Of a DNA stretch of 64,000 nt, positions 54,152-63,659 are shown in pieces. Source of the stretch: Pseudooceanicola lipolyticus. GTDB lineage: Bacteria > Pseudomonadota > Alphaproteobacteria > Rhodobacterales > Rhodobacteraceae. The notes under the pieces are model-generated. The model did not search any database and was not told the DNA's origin. It worked only from the letters and a program-made list of their open reading frames with translations. The position numbers and the translations under genes were made by a program. Position 1 is the stretch's first letter. Each line of letters starts with the position of its first letter. Location of the stretch: positions 1-64,000 of the forward strand of contig NZ_PGTB01000007.1 in NCBI RefSeq assembly GCF_002786325.1. The letters run 5' to 3'.

Positions 54152-56086
54152 ATGGAGGTATTTTCACGGTTCTTCGAGGATTTCGACAAGCGCAAAGTCG
54201 AGGAACTGTCGCTGCAAAACTATTTGCTTGGCTGTCGAGATTCGCCCCAGATGCGCGCCACAACTGCCGAGCGGATGGCCGCCGCCATTGGCGAGCCCGA
54301 GCTTGTCGACACCAGTCGCGATCAGCGGTTGGGCCGGATTTTTCAGAACCGCACCATCCGGCGATACCCGGCCTTTTCGGAGATGTACGGGGTGGAGGAG
54401 ACGATCGAGCGCATCGTCGGTTTCTTCCAACGTGCGGCGCAGGGTTTGGAGGAGCGCAAGCAGATCCTCTACCTGTTGGGGCCGGTAGGCGGCGGCAAGT
54501 CGACCCTGGCCGAGACACTCAAGCGACTTGTCGAACGCGAGCCGATCTATGTGCTGAAGGCGGGCGATCAGATCAGCCCGGTCTTTGAATCGCCGCTTGG
54601 CCTGTTCGACGAGGCGCGGTTCGGCAAGTTGCTGGCGGATAAGTACAACATCCCCGGACATCTGCTGCGATACCCGATCTCGCCCTGGGCGGTGAAGCGG
54701 CTGGAGGAATTCGACGGTGACATTTCCAAGTTCACCGTCGCGCGGATCTACCCATCGGTGCTGCGGCAGGCTTGCGTCGCCAAGACCGAGCCCGGAGACG
54801 AGAACAACCAGGACGTCTCGACGCTCACCGGCAAGCTCGACATTCGTCAACTGGAACATTTCAGCCAGAACGACCCCGATGCCTACAGCTATTCCGGCGG
54901 GCTCAACCGGACCACGCAGGGGCTTTTGGAATTCGTCGAGATGTTTAAGGCACCCATCAAGGTGCTGCACCCGCTGCTGACGGCCACGCAGGAAGGCAGC
55001 TATATGGGCACCGAGAATATCGGCGCCATGCCCTATCAGGGGATCGTACTGGCGCATTCGAACGAATCCGAATGGCTGCAATTCAAGGCGAACCGCAACA
55101 ACGAGGCCTTCCTTGACCGGATCACGGTCGTCAAGGTGCCCTATTGCCTGCGGGCGACCGAAGAGGCGCAGGTTTATCAAAAACTGATCGCCGACAGTAC
55201 GCTGCGAGAAGCGCCCTGCGCGCCCGAGACGCTGACGATGATGGCGCGGTTCAGCGTGTTAACCCGCTTGCGCGAACACGAGAACTCGACCCCCTATTCG
55301 AAGCTGCGGATCTACGATGGCGAAAGCATCAAAGACACCGATCCCAAGGCCAAGTCCAAACAGGAATATAGTGACAAGGCGGGTGTCGACGAAGGCATGA
55401 CCGGCATCTCGACCCGTTTCGCCTTCAAGGTTCTGTCCGAGACATTCAATCATGACACCAAGGAAATCGCGGCGGATCCGGTGCACCTGATGTATGTGCT
55501 GGAAAATGCCATCCTGCGCGAGCAGTTCCCCGAAGAGGTCGAGGGGCGCTATCTGGATTTCGTCAAATCCGAGCTGGCCCCGCGCTATGCCGATTTCATT
55601 GGCGAGGAGATCCAGAAAGCATATCTCGAGTCCTATTCCGACTATGGTCAGAATTTGTTCGATCGCTATATCGCCTATGCCGATGCCTGGATCGAAGATC
55701 AGGATTATCGGGATCCCGACACCGGTCAGATGTTTGACCGCGACGTGCTGGAACACGAACTGGAGAAAATCGAGAAACCGGCCGGCATCGCCAATCCCAA
55801 GGATTTCCGCAACGAGGTGGTCAAATTCGTGCTGCGGGCTCGGGTCGAAAATGACGGCCGCAATCCGGATTGGCGCAAATATGCCAAGCTGCGCCGGGTG
55901 ATCGAGAAACGCATGTTCAGCAAGGTCGAAGACCTGCTGCCGGTGATCAGCTTCGGCGCCAAACGCGACCGCGAAACCGATTCCAAGCATACGGAATTCG
56001 TGGAGCGGATGCAGGCGCGGGGCTATACCCAGCACCAGGTGCAACGCCTGGTTGAATGGTACATGCGGGTCAGCAGGGCGGGATAG
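54152..56086 (+). CDS. prkA: PrkA-family serine kinase (YeaG type)
   Basis: 644 residues, the same length as E. coli YeaG. The N-terminal AAA domain has Walker A LLGPVGGGKST (108-118), and the C-terminal PrkA kinase-like domain contains DFIGEEIQKAYLESYSDYGQNLFDRY and the conserved HTEFVERMQARGYTQHQVQ near the end. It takes part in the starvation and stress response with YeaH and SpoVR. The ATG at 54152 follows TGGAGAAACCACG, which decides against the ATG-proximal longer frame from 54134. First gene of a three-gene operon. Confidence 0.95.
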   Translation: MEVFSRFFEDFDKRKVEELSLQNYLLGCRDSPQMRATTAERMAAAIGEPELVDTSRDQRLGRIFQNRTIRRYPAFSEMYGVEETIERIVGFFQRAAQGLEERKQILYLLGPVGGGKSTLAETLKRLVEREPIYVLKAGDQISPVFESPLGLFDEARFGKLLADKYNIPGHLLRYPISPWAVKRLEEFDGDISKFTVARIYPSVLRQACVAKTEPGDENNQDVSTLTGKLDIRQLEHFSQNDPDAYSYSGGLNRTTQGLLEFVEMFKAPIKVLHPLLTATQEGSYMGTENIGAMPYQGIVLAHSNESEWLQFKANRNNEAFLDRITVVKVPYCLRATEEAQVYQKLIADSTLREAPCAPETLTMMARFSVLTRLREHENSTPYSKLRIYDGESIKDTDPKAKSKQEYSDKAGVDEGMTGISTRFAFKVLSETFNHDTKEIAADPVHLMYVLENAILREQFPEEVEGRYLDFVKSELAPRYADFIGEEIQKAYLESYSDYGQNLFDRYIAYADAWIEDQDYRDPDTGQMFDRDVLEHELEKIEKPAGIANPKDFRNEVVKFVLRARVENDGRNPDWRKYAKLRRVIEKRMFSKVEDLLPVISFGAKRDRETDSKHTEFVERMQARGYTQHQVQRLVEWYMRVSRAG

Positions 56087-56098
56087 CGGTGTTCGACC

Positions 56099-57415
56099 AT
56101 GACACAGTTCATCGACAGGCGTCGCAACCCAAAGGACCGTAGCCTCGGGAACCGACGCCGTTTCATCCGGCGGGTGCAAGGCGCGGTCAAGGAGGCCGTC
56201 GACAGTGCGGTCAGAAAGCGCGGGATCGCGGATGTCGACCGCGGCGATAGCGTCAGCATTCCTGCCAAAGGCATAAAAGAGCCGACTTTCCATCATGCCC
56301 GCGAAGGCGGACACCGCGAACATGTTCTGCCGGGCAACAAGAATTTCCGCCCCGGCGACCGGATCGACAAGCCGCAGGGCGCCGGGGGCGGCGCCGGAAA
56401 AGGCGGCGCGCCGGAAGGCGAGGCCGAGGATGATTTTCTTTTCGTTTTGTCCCGGGACGAATTCCTGGATGTCTTTTTTGAAGATCTGAAACTTCCCGAC
56501 ATGGTCAAGCGGTCGCTCAAGCGGGTCGAGGCGGTCCGGCCCCGGCGGTCCGGGATCTCGGTCACCGGGACGCCCGCCAATCTCAGTGTGGGCCGCAGCA
56601 TGCGCAATGCGATCGGACGCCGCTTTGCGCTTGGGCGTCCGCGCAACGAGGAAATCCAGCGCCTGCGGGACCGGATCGGAGACCTTGCCTCGCCAGGCGT
56701 GCCTGAGCAGCGGGATGCAGGGGAAATGGTGGGCCTGAAACGGCAATTGGACGATCTCCTGAAAAGGCGACAGCTGGTGCCTTTCCTCGACCCGCTCGAC
56801 CTGCGCTATCGCTATTACGAGATGCGACCGGAACCGACCGCGCATGCGGTGATGTTCTGCCTGATGGATGTGTCGGCCTCGATGGGCGAACGGGAAAAGG
56901 ATCTTGCCAAGCGGTTCTTCGCGCTTTTGCACCTGTTCCTGAAGCGATGCTACGAAAAGGTCGAACTGGTCTTCATCCGCCACACGCACGAAGCCAAGGA
57001 GGTTGATGAAGACACGTTCTTTCATTCCAAGGAAAGTGGCGGCACGGTTGTCAGTACCTCGCTTGCCGAGATGCAGCGCCTGATCGCGGCGCGTTACCCT
57101 CCGGCGGAATGGAACATCTATGCGGCACAGGCGTCGGATGGCGAAAATTATCCCGGCGACTCGGATAAATGCGTCAATATCCTGGACGCCGAGCTGCTGC
57201 GGATCTGCCAATATTTCGCCTATGTCGAAATCATCGAACCGGACGAAGCGCTGATCCTGAAAAGCCCGGACAGCGGGACCGAGCTTTGGCAGTCGTATTT
57301 GCGCGTCGCAAAGGAATGGCCGAATTTCGCGCTTAAACGGGTGGCGGCGCCCGCGGACATTTACCCGGTGTTTCGCGAACTCTTTTCGGCCCAATCGGAG
57401 CGCCGCGATGGCTGA
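56099..57415 (+). CDS. yeaH: YeaH/YhbH family protein (DUF444)
   Basis: 438 residues. N-terminal basic stretch (DRRRNPKDRSLGNRRRFIRRV) and a disordered Gly-rich linker (GAGGGAGKGGAP). The C-terminal part is a VWA-like domain with a MIDAS-type motif, FCLMDVSASMGEREKD, and FFALLHLFLKRCYEKVEL. It acts with PrkA; the molecular activity is unknown. The gene starts 12 bp after prkA and overlaps spoVR by 8 bp. Confidence 0.93.
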   Translation: MTQFIDRRRNPKDRSLGNRRRFIRRVQGAVKEAVDSAVRKRGIADVDRGDSVSIPAKGIKEPTFHHAREGGHREHVLPGNKNFRPGDRIDKPQGAGGGAGKGGAPEGEAEDDFLFVLSRDEFLDVFFEDLKLPDMVKRSLKRVEAVRPRRSGISVTGTPANLSVGRSMRNAIGRRFALGRPRNEEIQRLRDRIGDLASPGVPEQRDAGEMVGLKRQLDDLLKRRQLVPFLDPLDLRYRYYEMRPEPTAHAVMFCLMDVSASMGEREKDLAKRFFALLHLFLKRCYEKVELVFIRHTHEAKEVDEDTFFHSKESGGTVVSTSLAEMQRLIAARYPPAEWNIYAAQASDGENYPGDSDKCVNILDAELLRICQYFAYVEIIEPDEALILKSPDSGTELWQSYLRVAKEWPNFALKRVAAPADIYPVFRELFSAQSERRDG

Positions 57416-58904
57416 GCCTGCCGCCACAGACAAATTGTTGTTCGAAGGCAGCGAATGGACATTCGATGCCATCCGGCGGACCTATGACGCAATCGAGGCG
57501 GTCGCGCTGGAAGATCTCGGGCTTGATCTTTACCCGAACCAGATCGAGATCATCTCGGCAGAACAGATGCTGGACGCTTATTCCTCGTCGGGCATGCCGT
57601 TGATGTACGGGCACTGGTCGTTCGGAAAAAAGTTCATTTTTCATGAAAGCCGCTACAGCCGCGGGCTCGGCGGGCTGGCCTATGAGATCGTCATCAACTC
57701 CAACCCCTGCGTCAGCTACTGTCTGGACGAGAACACGATGGCAATGCAGGCGCTGGTCATGGCGCATGCGGCCTGTGGCCACAATCATTTCTTCAAGAAC
57801 AACCATCTGTTCCGGCAATGGACCGATCCCGAAGGCATAATCGATTATCTCGACTATGCCCGGGAATTCATTCGCCGCTGCGAGGAAAAGCACGGCTCGA
57901 CGGAGGTGGAAGAGTTGCTCGATGCGGCCCATGCGCTGATGCCGACCAGCGTGTTTCGTCACCGGCGACCGCCGCAACGGTCGCGACGCGCGGAACAGCA
58001 GCTGCGCCGCAGACGGCAGGAAGAAGAGGAGCGGGCGGTTCACTATATCTGGTCCGGTCTGGAACGATCGCGCGGCAAGGAGGACGCGCAGGACCTTGCA
58101 CAGGAACGCCGGCGCAAGATGCGCCTGCCGGAAGAAAACCTGCTCTATTTCATCGAAACCTACAGTCCGGTGCTGAAATCATGGCAAAGAGAGATCCTGC
58201 GCATCGTCCGCAACATCGCGCAGTATTTCTATCCGCAGACCCAAACGAAAATCATGAACGAGGGATGCGCCACATTCGTTCACGACCACATCCTCAAGCG
58301 GCTGCACGCGGCGGGTCGCATCGATGACGGGGCGATGTTGGAAATCCTCGTCAACCACACCGGTGTCTTGACGCAACCCGACTTCGATTCGCCGAACTAT
58401 AGCGGGCTCAATCCCTATGCGATCGGCTTTGCCATCATGCGCGATGTCGTCCGGATCTGTACGGAACCGACCGAAGAGGATCGCATCTGGTTCCCGGAAA
58501 TTGCGGGATGCGGCGATTGGCGGAACGTGCTCAGGGACGCGTGGGAAAAGTTCCGCGACGAAAGCTTTGTCCAGCAATTCCTTAGCCCGAAGGTGATACG
58601 CGATTTCCGGATGTTCGGCCTGACCGAAGCGGAAGGCAAGTCCTGGTATACGGTATCGGCCATTCATGACGAAGCCGGCTATCGCAGGGTGCGCGATCTG
58701 CTCGCGCATTCGGTGGATCCCGCGGTACGGCAACCGGTGATACAGGTCACAGACGTTGACCTGCTTGGCGATCGCGCGTTGCAGCTTGAGTTCCGTCCGC
58801 TCGAAGGCATCCCGCTGGCGGAAGAAGACAAGCAGAAGACGCTCGAATATTGCCGCCAGCTGTGGGGATATGAGGTCCACATGAAAGACGTCGGGCCGGG
58901 GTAA
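57408..58904 (+). CDS. spoVR: SpoVR family protein
   Basis: 498 residues, close to E. coli YcgB. Typical sequence is seen: LYPNQIEIISAEQMLDAYSS, PLMYGHWSFGKKF, INSNPCVSYCLDENTMAMQ, AHAACGHNHFFKNNHLF and MNEGCATFVHDHILKRL. Several His/Cys/Asp residues in these motifs may bind metal. Part of the stress operon; it overlaps the yeaH end by 8 bp. In Bacillus the homologue acts in spore cortex formation, and its role in non-sporulating bacteria is unclear. Confidence 0.94.
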   Translation: MAEPAATDKLLFEGSEWTFDAIRRTYDAIEAVALEDLGLDLYPNQIEIISAEQMLDAYSSSGMPLMYGHWSFGKKFIFHESRYSRGLGGLAYEIVINSNPCVSYCLDENTMAMQALVMAHAACGHNHFFKNNHLFRQWTDPEGIIDYLDYAREFIRRCEEKHGSTEVEELLDAAHALMPTSVFRHRRPPQRSRRAEQQLRRRRQEEEERAVHYIWSGLERSRGKEDAQDLAQERRRKMRLPEENLLYFIETYSPVLKSWQREILRIVRNIAQYFYPQTQTKIMNEGCATFVHDHILKRLHAAGRIDDGAMLEILVNHTGVLTQPDFDSPNYSGLNPYAIGFAIMRDVVRICTEPTEEDRIWFPEIAGCGDWRNVLRDAWEKFRDESFVQQFLSPKVIRDFRMFGLTEAEGKSWYTVSAIHDEAGYRRVRDLLAHSVDPAVRQPVIQVTDVDLLGDRALQLEFRPLEGIPLAEEDKQKTLEYCRQLWGYEVHMKDVGPG

Positions 58905-59008
58905 TGGCCCGATGACCCGCAGCCGGTAGACCCCGCCACAAGCTTGCCATCTGCACGGCGTTTTGCGCTGGCGGCGGTTGGGCGTATACTGGCGGTAGGG
59001 AGGCTGTC

Positions 59009-60466
59009 GTGCAACGTCTCTGGATATTGCGTCGCCTCGCTGCGGTTCTGGCGATTGCAATGGCGATTGCTTGCGTCGCGACGGCGCAGAACACAAACGA
59101 AGATAAATCCGGTTCGGTCGTGATGGCCGCGTCGATCGAGGGTCCGATCGGGCCTGCGACCGTCAAGCATGTCCATCGGGTTGTCGGAATTGCCCAGGAG
59201 CGCCGCGCCGCGGCGCTGTTGCTGCGCCTGAATACGCCCGGCGGTCTTGCGGACGCGATGCGCCAGGTGATTTCAGAGATCCTGCAATCCACAGTGCCCG
59301 TGGTCGGATATGTGGCGCCTTCGGGGGCACATGCGGCAAGCGCCGGCACCTACATTCTGTACGCGACCCATGTCGCCGCAATGGCGCCGGGCACCAATCT
59401 GGGCGCGGCCACGCCGGTGCAGCTCGGCGGACTGCCAGACGGATTTCCGGGCTCTGAGCGCGAGCCGGCCAAGGAGGAGACCAACCGCCCTGACGACGCA
59501 GATGCCGAAGGCGACCAGTCAGAGGCGCGCAAACCGGGTGTTCTGGGCGCCGACGACGCGATGACGGCAAAGGCCACGAATGATGCGGTGGCGCTGATCC
59601 GCAGCCTTGCAGAACTGCACGGGCGCAATGCCGATTGGGCCGAAACTGCGGTGCGCGAAGCCGCCAGCCTCTCCGCGGCGGCCGCGCTGGAGCGGAACGT
59701 GATCGATTTCATGGCATCGGACACCGACGCGCTGCTGAACGCCGTGCACGGACGAACCGTCACCGTGGCCGGGTCCGAGCACCGGATCGAGGTGAAGGGC
59801 CTGCCGGTCGAGACGATCGAGATGGATGCCGTGACGCGCATTCTGAGCGTTTTGTCCAACCCGAATGTCGCGCTGATCCTGATGATGGTCGGTGTCTACG
59901 GGTTGATCTTCGAGTTCTGGAATCCGGGGGCGCTGGTGCCCGGTGTTGTCGGCGCAATCAGTCTGACGCTTGGACTCTACGCGCTCAACCAGTTGCCGCT
60001 CGACTATGCCGGGCTTGCGCTGATCGGTCTCGGCATCGCCTTCATGGTGGTCGAAGCCCTGACGCCGACCTTCGGTGTTCTGGGCATCGGCGGTTTGGTG
60101 GCCTTCGTGTTCGGATCCTCGATGCTGATCGATACCGACGCCCCGCAATTCCAGATCTCGGTTTGGCTGATCGGCACCATGGCCGCGCTGAGCGGCGCAG
60201 TGCTGGTGCTGCTCTTGGGATTCACCTTTCGTGCCTATCGACGCGCCCCGGTGAGCGGTCACGCGCGGATGGTCGGGGCGCCCGCGCGCGTGATCGAATG
60301 GTCTGGCGGAAAAGGCTATGTCTGGACCGAGGGAGAGCGCTGGCAGGCCAGGGGGGACGCGGTGCTAACACCGGGCCAAACGGTGACGGTGCGGGCGGTT
60401 CACGGGCTTACGTTGGTCGTCGAGACCTCCTCAAGGGAAATCGCGCAGCCAGCGGGAAAGGGATAG
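59009..60466 (+). CDS. NfeD1b-type membrane serine protease
   Basis: 485 residues. After a signal peptide or anchor (LAAVLAIAMAIACVATA), a ClpP-like protease domain contains the nucleophile in SGAHAASAGTYIL (Ser111) and the general-base Lys in DDAMTAKATNDAV (Lys188). Between them is an acidic linker (GFPGSEREPAKEETNRPDD). Four or more membrane segments follow (LILMMVGVYGLIFEFWNPG; ISLTLGLYALNQL; GLALIGLGIAFMVVEAL), and the C-terminal OB-fold soluble domain ends the protein. It is a partner of the slipin encoded two bases downstream. The start is a GTG at 59009 after TAGGGAGGC. Confidence 0.92.
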   Translation: MQRLWILRRLAAVLAIAMAIACVATAQNTNEDKSGSVVMAASIEGPIGPATVKHVHRVVGIAQERRAAALLLRLNTPGGLADAMRQVISEILQSTVPVVGYVAPSGAHAASAGTYILYATHVAAMAPGTNLGAATPVQLGGLPDGFPGSEREPAKEETNRPDDADAEGDQSEARKPGVLGADDAMTAKATNDAVALIRSLAELHGRNADWAETAVREAASLSAAAALERNVIDFMASDTDALLNAVHGRTVTVAGSEHRIEVKGLPVETIEMDAVTRILSVLSNPNVALILMMVGVYGLIFEFWNPGALVPGVVGAISLTLGLYALNQLPLDYAGLALIGLGIAFMVVEALTPTFGVLGIGGLVAFVFGSSMLIDTDAPQFQISVWLIGTMAALSGAVLVLLLGFTFRAYRRAPVSGHARMVGAPARVIEWSGGKGYVWTEGERWQARGDAVLTPGQTVTVRAVHGLTLVVETSSREIAQPAGKG

Positions 60467-60468
60467 AT

Positions 60469-61218
60469 ATGGAAGTCTTTGTTTTCGAATGGATTCTACA
60501 GCTTGTTGGCGTCGTCCTCGTCGTCTTTATTCTCTACAATGCGATCTTCATCTTTCGCGAATACGAACGTGGCGTGATGTTCACCCTGGGACGCTTCACC
60601 AGGGTCTGCGGGCCCGGCTTCGTGATGATGATACCGATCGTACAGCAGGCGGTGCGCACCGATCTGCGCATGTTCGTCGAAGACGTGCCCAGCCAGGACG
60701 TGATCAGCCGGGACAATGTGTCGGTCAAGGTCAACGCGGTGATCTATTTCCGCATCATAGACCCGGAACGCGCGATCATAAATGTCGCCGATTTCAGGAC
60801 CGCGGTCAGCCAACTTGCACAGACGACGCTGCGCTCGGTCCTGGGCAAGCACGAACTGGACGAGATGCTTGCCGAGCGCGACCGCCTCAATGCCGACATT
60901 CAGGAAATCCTGGACCGGCAGACCGACGCCTGGGGGATCAAGGTGACAAATGTCGAGATCAAGCATGTCGACATCGATGAAAGCATGGTCCGGGCCATTG
61001 CCAAGCAGGCCGAAGCAGAGCGACTGCGCCGCGCGCGGGTGATCAACGCGGAGGGCGAGCAGCAGGCGGCCGGCAAGCTGGTGGAGGCGGGCAAGATGCT
61101 GGCCGAGCAAGCCAATGCCATGCAGCTTCGCTATTTCAACGCGCTGAACGACATCGCCACCGACAAGACCACGACGATAGTCTTTCCCTTGCCGACGGAT
61201 CTCCTTCCCAAGGCATAG
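60469..61218 (+). CDS. Slipin / stomatin-like SPFH protein
   Basis: 249 residues. An N-terminal membrane segment (LQLVGVVLVVFILYNAIFIF) and an SPFH domain (YERGVMFTLGRF; GPGFVMMIPIVQQAVRTDLRMF; VSVKVNAVIYFRIIDPERAI), followed by a coiled coil (AEAERLRRARVINAEGEQQA). It organises membrane microdomains and is the usual partner of NfeD1b, whose gene ends two bases upstream. The C-terminus FPLPTDLLP is typical of slipins and may be a substrate-like site for the protease. Confidence 0.95.
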   Translation: MEVFVFEWILQLVGVVLVVFILYNAIFIFREYERGVMFTLGRFTRVCGPGFVMMIPIVQQAVRTDLRMFVEDVPSQDVISRDNVSVKVNAVIYFRIIDPERAIINVADFRTAVSQLAQTTLRSVLGKHELDEMLAERDRLNADIQEILDRQTDAWGIKVTNVEIKHVDIDESMVRAIAKQAEAERLRRARVINAEGEQQAAGKLVEAGKMLAEQANAMQLRYFNALNDIATDKTTTIVFPLPTDLLPKA

Positions 61219-61316
61219 GGTGCCGCGGGAGCGGGCCTACATGACACGCGCACCAGCAACGCCAGTCGTCGGCGCGCCCGGTGGCGCGCCGGCCATTCTT
61301 GCCGGTCCCGCTGCGA

Positions 61317-62432
61317 TCAGTCCAGCGACCTGTCCAGCACCCGCAGGCGGCTGTCCCATTCGCCGCGATCAACGTAGCAACCGTGCAGGTGACGAAAGCC
61401 GGTGGACGGGTCAAAGGCCTCGCGGCCGTGCAGGACGCGGCGATTGTCGAAGACGACCATTTCGCCGCCGGTAAGTTTCAGCGCGATGCCGTAGGCGGGG
61501 TCGCGCGTCATCGCCATGAAACGCTGATAGGCGCGGTAGAACGGCTTCAGAGTTGCGGGCGCAAGGTCGACGATATCCGCCAGATGGGCGTTGAAACAGA
61601 TCTCGCAGACCGCCCCGCGCCCATCCAGCGTGATGATCGTCTTGCGCGAACGAATATCCGTGTGGCGGTCCTGGAACCGGAAGGGCACGGACAATGTCGT
61701 CAGAAGCGCGAAGGCGTCCGGATCACCGGCCCGCAGATCCTCGGCCACGGCGACGCCGTCGCAGAAGGTCGAACCGCCGCCCTCGGCCTCGTTGGCAAGA
61801 CAATGCAGGAACTGGTAGCCCGGCGGCAGTTCCTGATTGGTCAGGTCGGTATGCAGCGGCAGCGCATCCGAGGTATAGGCGAGGTTGTTGGGGTCCGGCC
61901 TGGAGACAACTTCGAAGGTCAGTCCGAAATTGGTCTCGCGCAGGTGGCCAACCCGACGTGCCAGCGCGATGCCGGCCTCGGTGCTGTTGGCCAGCCCGGT
62001 CACGATCGAGAGGCCGTAGCGCTTGGTGTCGCGCAGCCACGCCGCCAGGGCGGCGTCAGAATCGAGGACTCGATCGGCATCGTGACGGGGCACGCCATCC
62101 TTGCCGAGATCGGCCTTCCAGGCGACGGGCACAAGCTCGGCCGGATCGTGCCGCGCTTGCCCGGGGCGATGCGCCTTGATCCAGTCGAGGTCGAAACGGC
62201 TGGGCGTCGCGCCAGCGGTCCAAGTGACGAGCAGCGCATCCTGCATCACTTTGATTTCGTGGGGAACGAGGTCGAGCGGAACCTTGGTAAGGTCGAAAAT
62301 GCGCTCGCCGGTCTGCGGGTGAAAACCCGAGGGATCGGTATCGCGCAGCCAGATATAGGGGAAGTCGCCAACGGTTCCGTCGGGCCAACGCAATTCGAGG
62401 CCGTCGGCCCCGGTGCTGAGGGTCGGTTGCAT
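61317..62432 (-). CDS. Gamma-butyrobetaine hydroxylase-family 2-oxoglutarate dioxygenase
   Basis: 371 residues. The N-terminal GBBH-like domain (LELRWPDGTVGDFPYIWLRD) is followed by a TauD-type double-stranded beta helix. The iron-binding triad is LPLHTDL (His194, Asp196) and VLHGREAF (His335), with the 2-oxoglutarate Arg near FRHLHGCYVDRGEWD. Such enzymes hydroxylate gamma-butyrobetaine to L-carnitine or act on related trimethyl-amino acids. The ATG at 62432 follows CCGGAGACACAG. It is upstream of no clear carnitine gene here, so the substrate is inferred from the family only. Confidence 0.88.
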   Translation of the reverse strand: MQPTLSTGADGLELRWPDGTVGDFPYIWLRDTDPSGFHPQTGERIFDLTKVPLDLVPHEIKVMQDALLVTWTAGATPSRFDLDWIKAHRPGQARHDPAELVPVAWKADLGKDGVPRHDADRVLDSDAALAAWLRDTKRYGLSIVTGLANSTEAGIALARRVGHLRETNFGLTFEVVSRPDPNNLAYTSDALPLHTDLTNQELPPGYQFLHCLANEAEGGGSTFCDGVAVAEDLRAGDPDAFALLTTLSVPFRFQDRHTDIRSRKTIITLDGRGAVCEICFNAHLADIVDLAPATLKPFYRAYQRFMAMTRDPAYGIALKLTGGEMVVFDNRRVLHGREAFDPSTGFRHLHGCYVDRGEWDSRLRVLDRSLD

Positions 62433-62750
62433 CTGTGTCTCCGGTGCAGGGGGGTGGTCAGGCGTCGCGGGTCAGCGGCGCCGCGGCGGCGGCCACCAGG
62501 CGTGGGCCTTCGCATGCGGATGGCCCGGACTTCTGCCGAGGACTGTGCACATGGGTTCCGGTTGTATCTGCGCCGACCCATATGGAATATCACCCCGTCC
62601 GCCAAGGCAAGCAATTCCTGGGGCCGATGCCGCGCGATCGCGGCGCAAGGTAAGGTGCCGCGTTCTAAATCGGCCTGTCCGGGCTTGGCCCGGCTGGTCT
62701 TTTGGCCCACCCGTGCCGTTGCGCACAGGGCGGTTGCGCCTCCATTCAGA
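62433..62750. other. Intergenic region, no supported gene
   Basis: 318 bp between the dioxygenase start and the stop of the second DMT transporter gene. Several short frames overlap; none is credible. It probably holds the dioxygenase promoter. Confidence 0.4.
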
Positions 62751-63659
62751 CTAATGCTGGCGCGCTCCCGGCGGCGTGGCCTGTTTGCCGCGCCAAAGAA
62801 TGAACAGACCGGACAGCACGATTAAACCCGCCCCCAGCATCATCGACGGGCTCACCTGCTCGCCAAAAACCACGACCCCCAGCGCTATTCCAAACAGCAG
62901 GCGGGTGTATCTGAAGGGGGTGACGGCAGAAACATCTCCGGTGCGCATCGCTTTCATCAGGCAGGAATAGGCCGCGACGCCGGCCAGCACGGCGCCGGAC
63001 AGGAACAGCCAGGCGTCAGGGGTTGGCATCACGAAAGGGGCGGCCTGCCAGCCCGAAAACAAGATGCCGGCAGCAAGGATGGACAGAAAGCCATACAGCC
63101 CGAGAATCGACGTGTTGAGCGAGGCGGGGGCGGCGCGGCTGGCCAGGTCGCGCCCGGCAAACCCGAGCATGCCGAGAATCGCCAATAGCGACAGCAGGGA
63201 AAAACTGTCCGCACCTGGCTGGACGATGACCACGACCCCCAGCAATCCGATCAACACCGCCGTCCATCGGCGCCAGCCGACCTTCTCGCCAAAGACCAGG
63301 GCGGCGCCCGCGACCACGACCAGCGGCGCCGCCTGCAGGATCACCGTTGTGACCGAGAGCGGGGTCAAGGACAGGGCAAGCACGAAAAACAGCCTGCCGA
63401 CGATCTCGAAGACCACGCGAAAACGCATCGGTCGCGAAACCACGTCAGGCACGAACAGCGGCCGTTTCTGAATCAGCAACAGACCGGCAAAAACAAAAGC
63501 CCCGCCCAAGCCGAAAAGGATCAATATCTGACCGACCGGCAATGTCAGGGCGGCCGCTTTTACAAAAGCGTCCTCGACGGCGAAAACCGCCATTGCGGTG
63601 ATCATCCAAACGCTGCCGATCAGATTGGCCCTGCGGTCATTTGCAATGCGAGCTGTCAT
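62751..63659 (-). CDS. DMT-superfamily (EamA) transporter
   Basis: 302 residues with ten hydrophobic segments and two EamA repeats (TAVLIGLLGVVVIVQPGADS in the first; SMMLGAGLIVLSGLFILWRG in the last). The ATG at 63659 is placed just before the first membrane segment (SVWMITAMAVFAVEDAFVKAA), after GGGATTAATA; the longer frame up to 63863 lacks membrane character. It is the second transporter of this family in the window but not closely similar to the first. Substrate unknown. It may be cotranscribed with the dioxygenase gene, 318 bp further on. Confidence 0.85.
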   Translation of the reverse strand: MTARIANDRRANLIGSVWMITAMAVFAVEDAFVKAAALTLPVGQILILFGLGGAFVFAGLLLIQKRPLFVPDVVSRPMRFRVVFEIVGRLFFVLALSLTPLSVTTVILQAAPLVVVAGAALVFGEKVGWRRWTAVLIGLLGVVVIVQPGADSFSLLSLLAILGMLGFAGRDLASRAAPASLNTSILGLYGFLSILAAGILFSGWQAAPFVMPTPDAWLFLSGAVLAGVAAYSCLMKAMRTGDVSAVTPFRYTRLLFGIALGVVVFGEQVSPSMMLGAGLIVLSGLFILWRGKQATPPGARQH

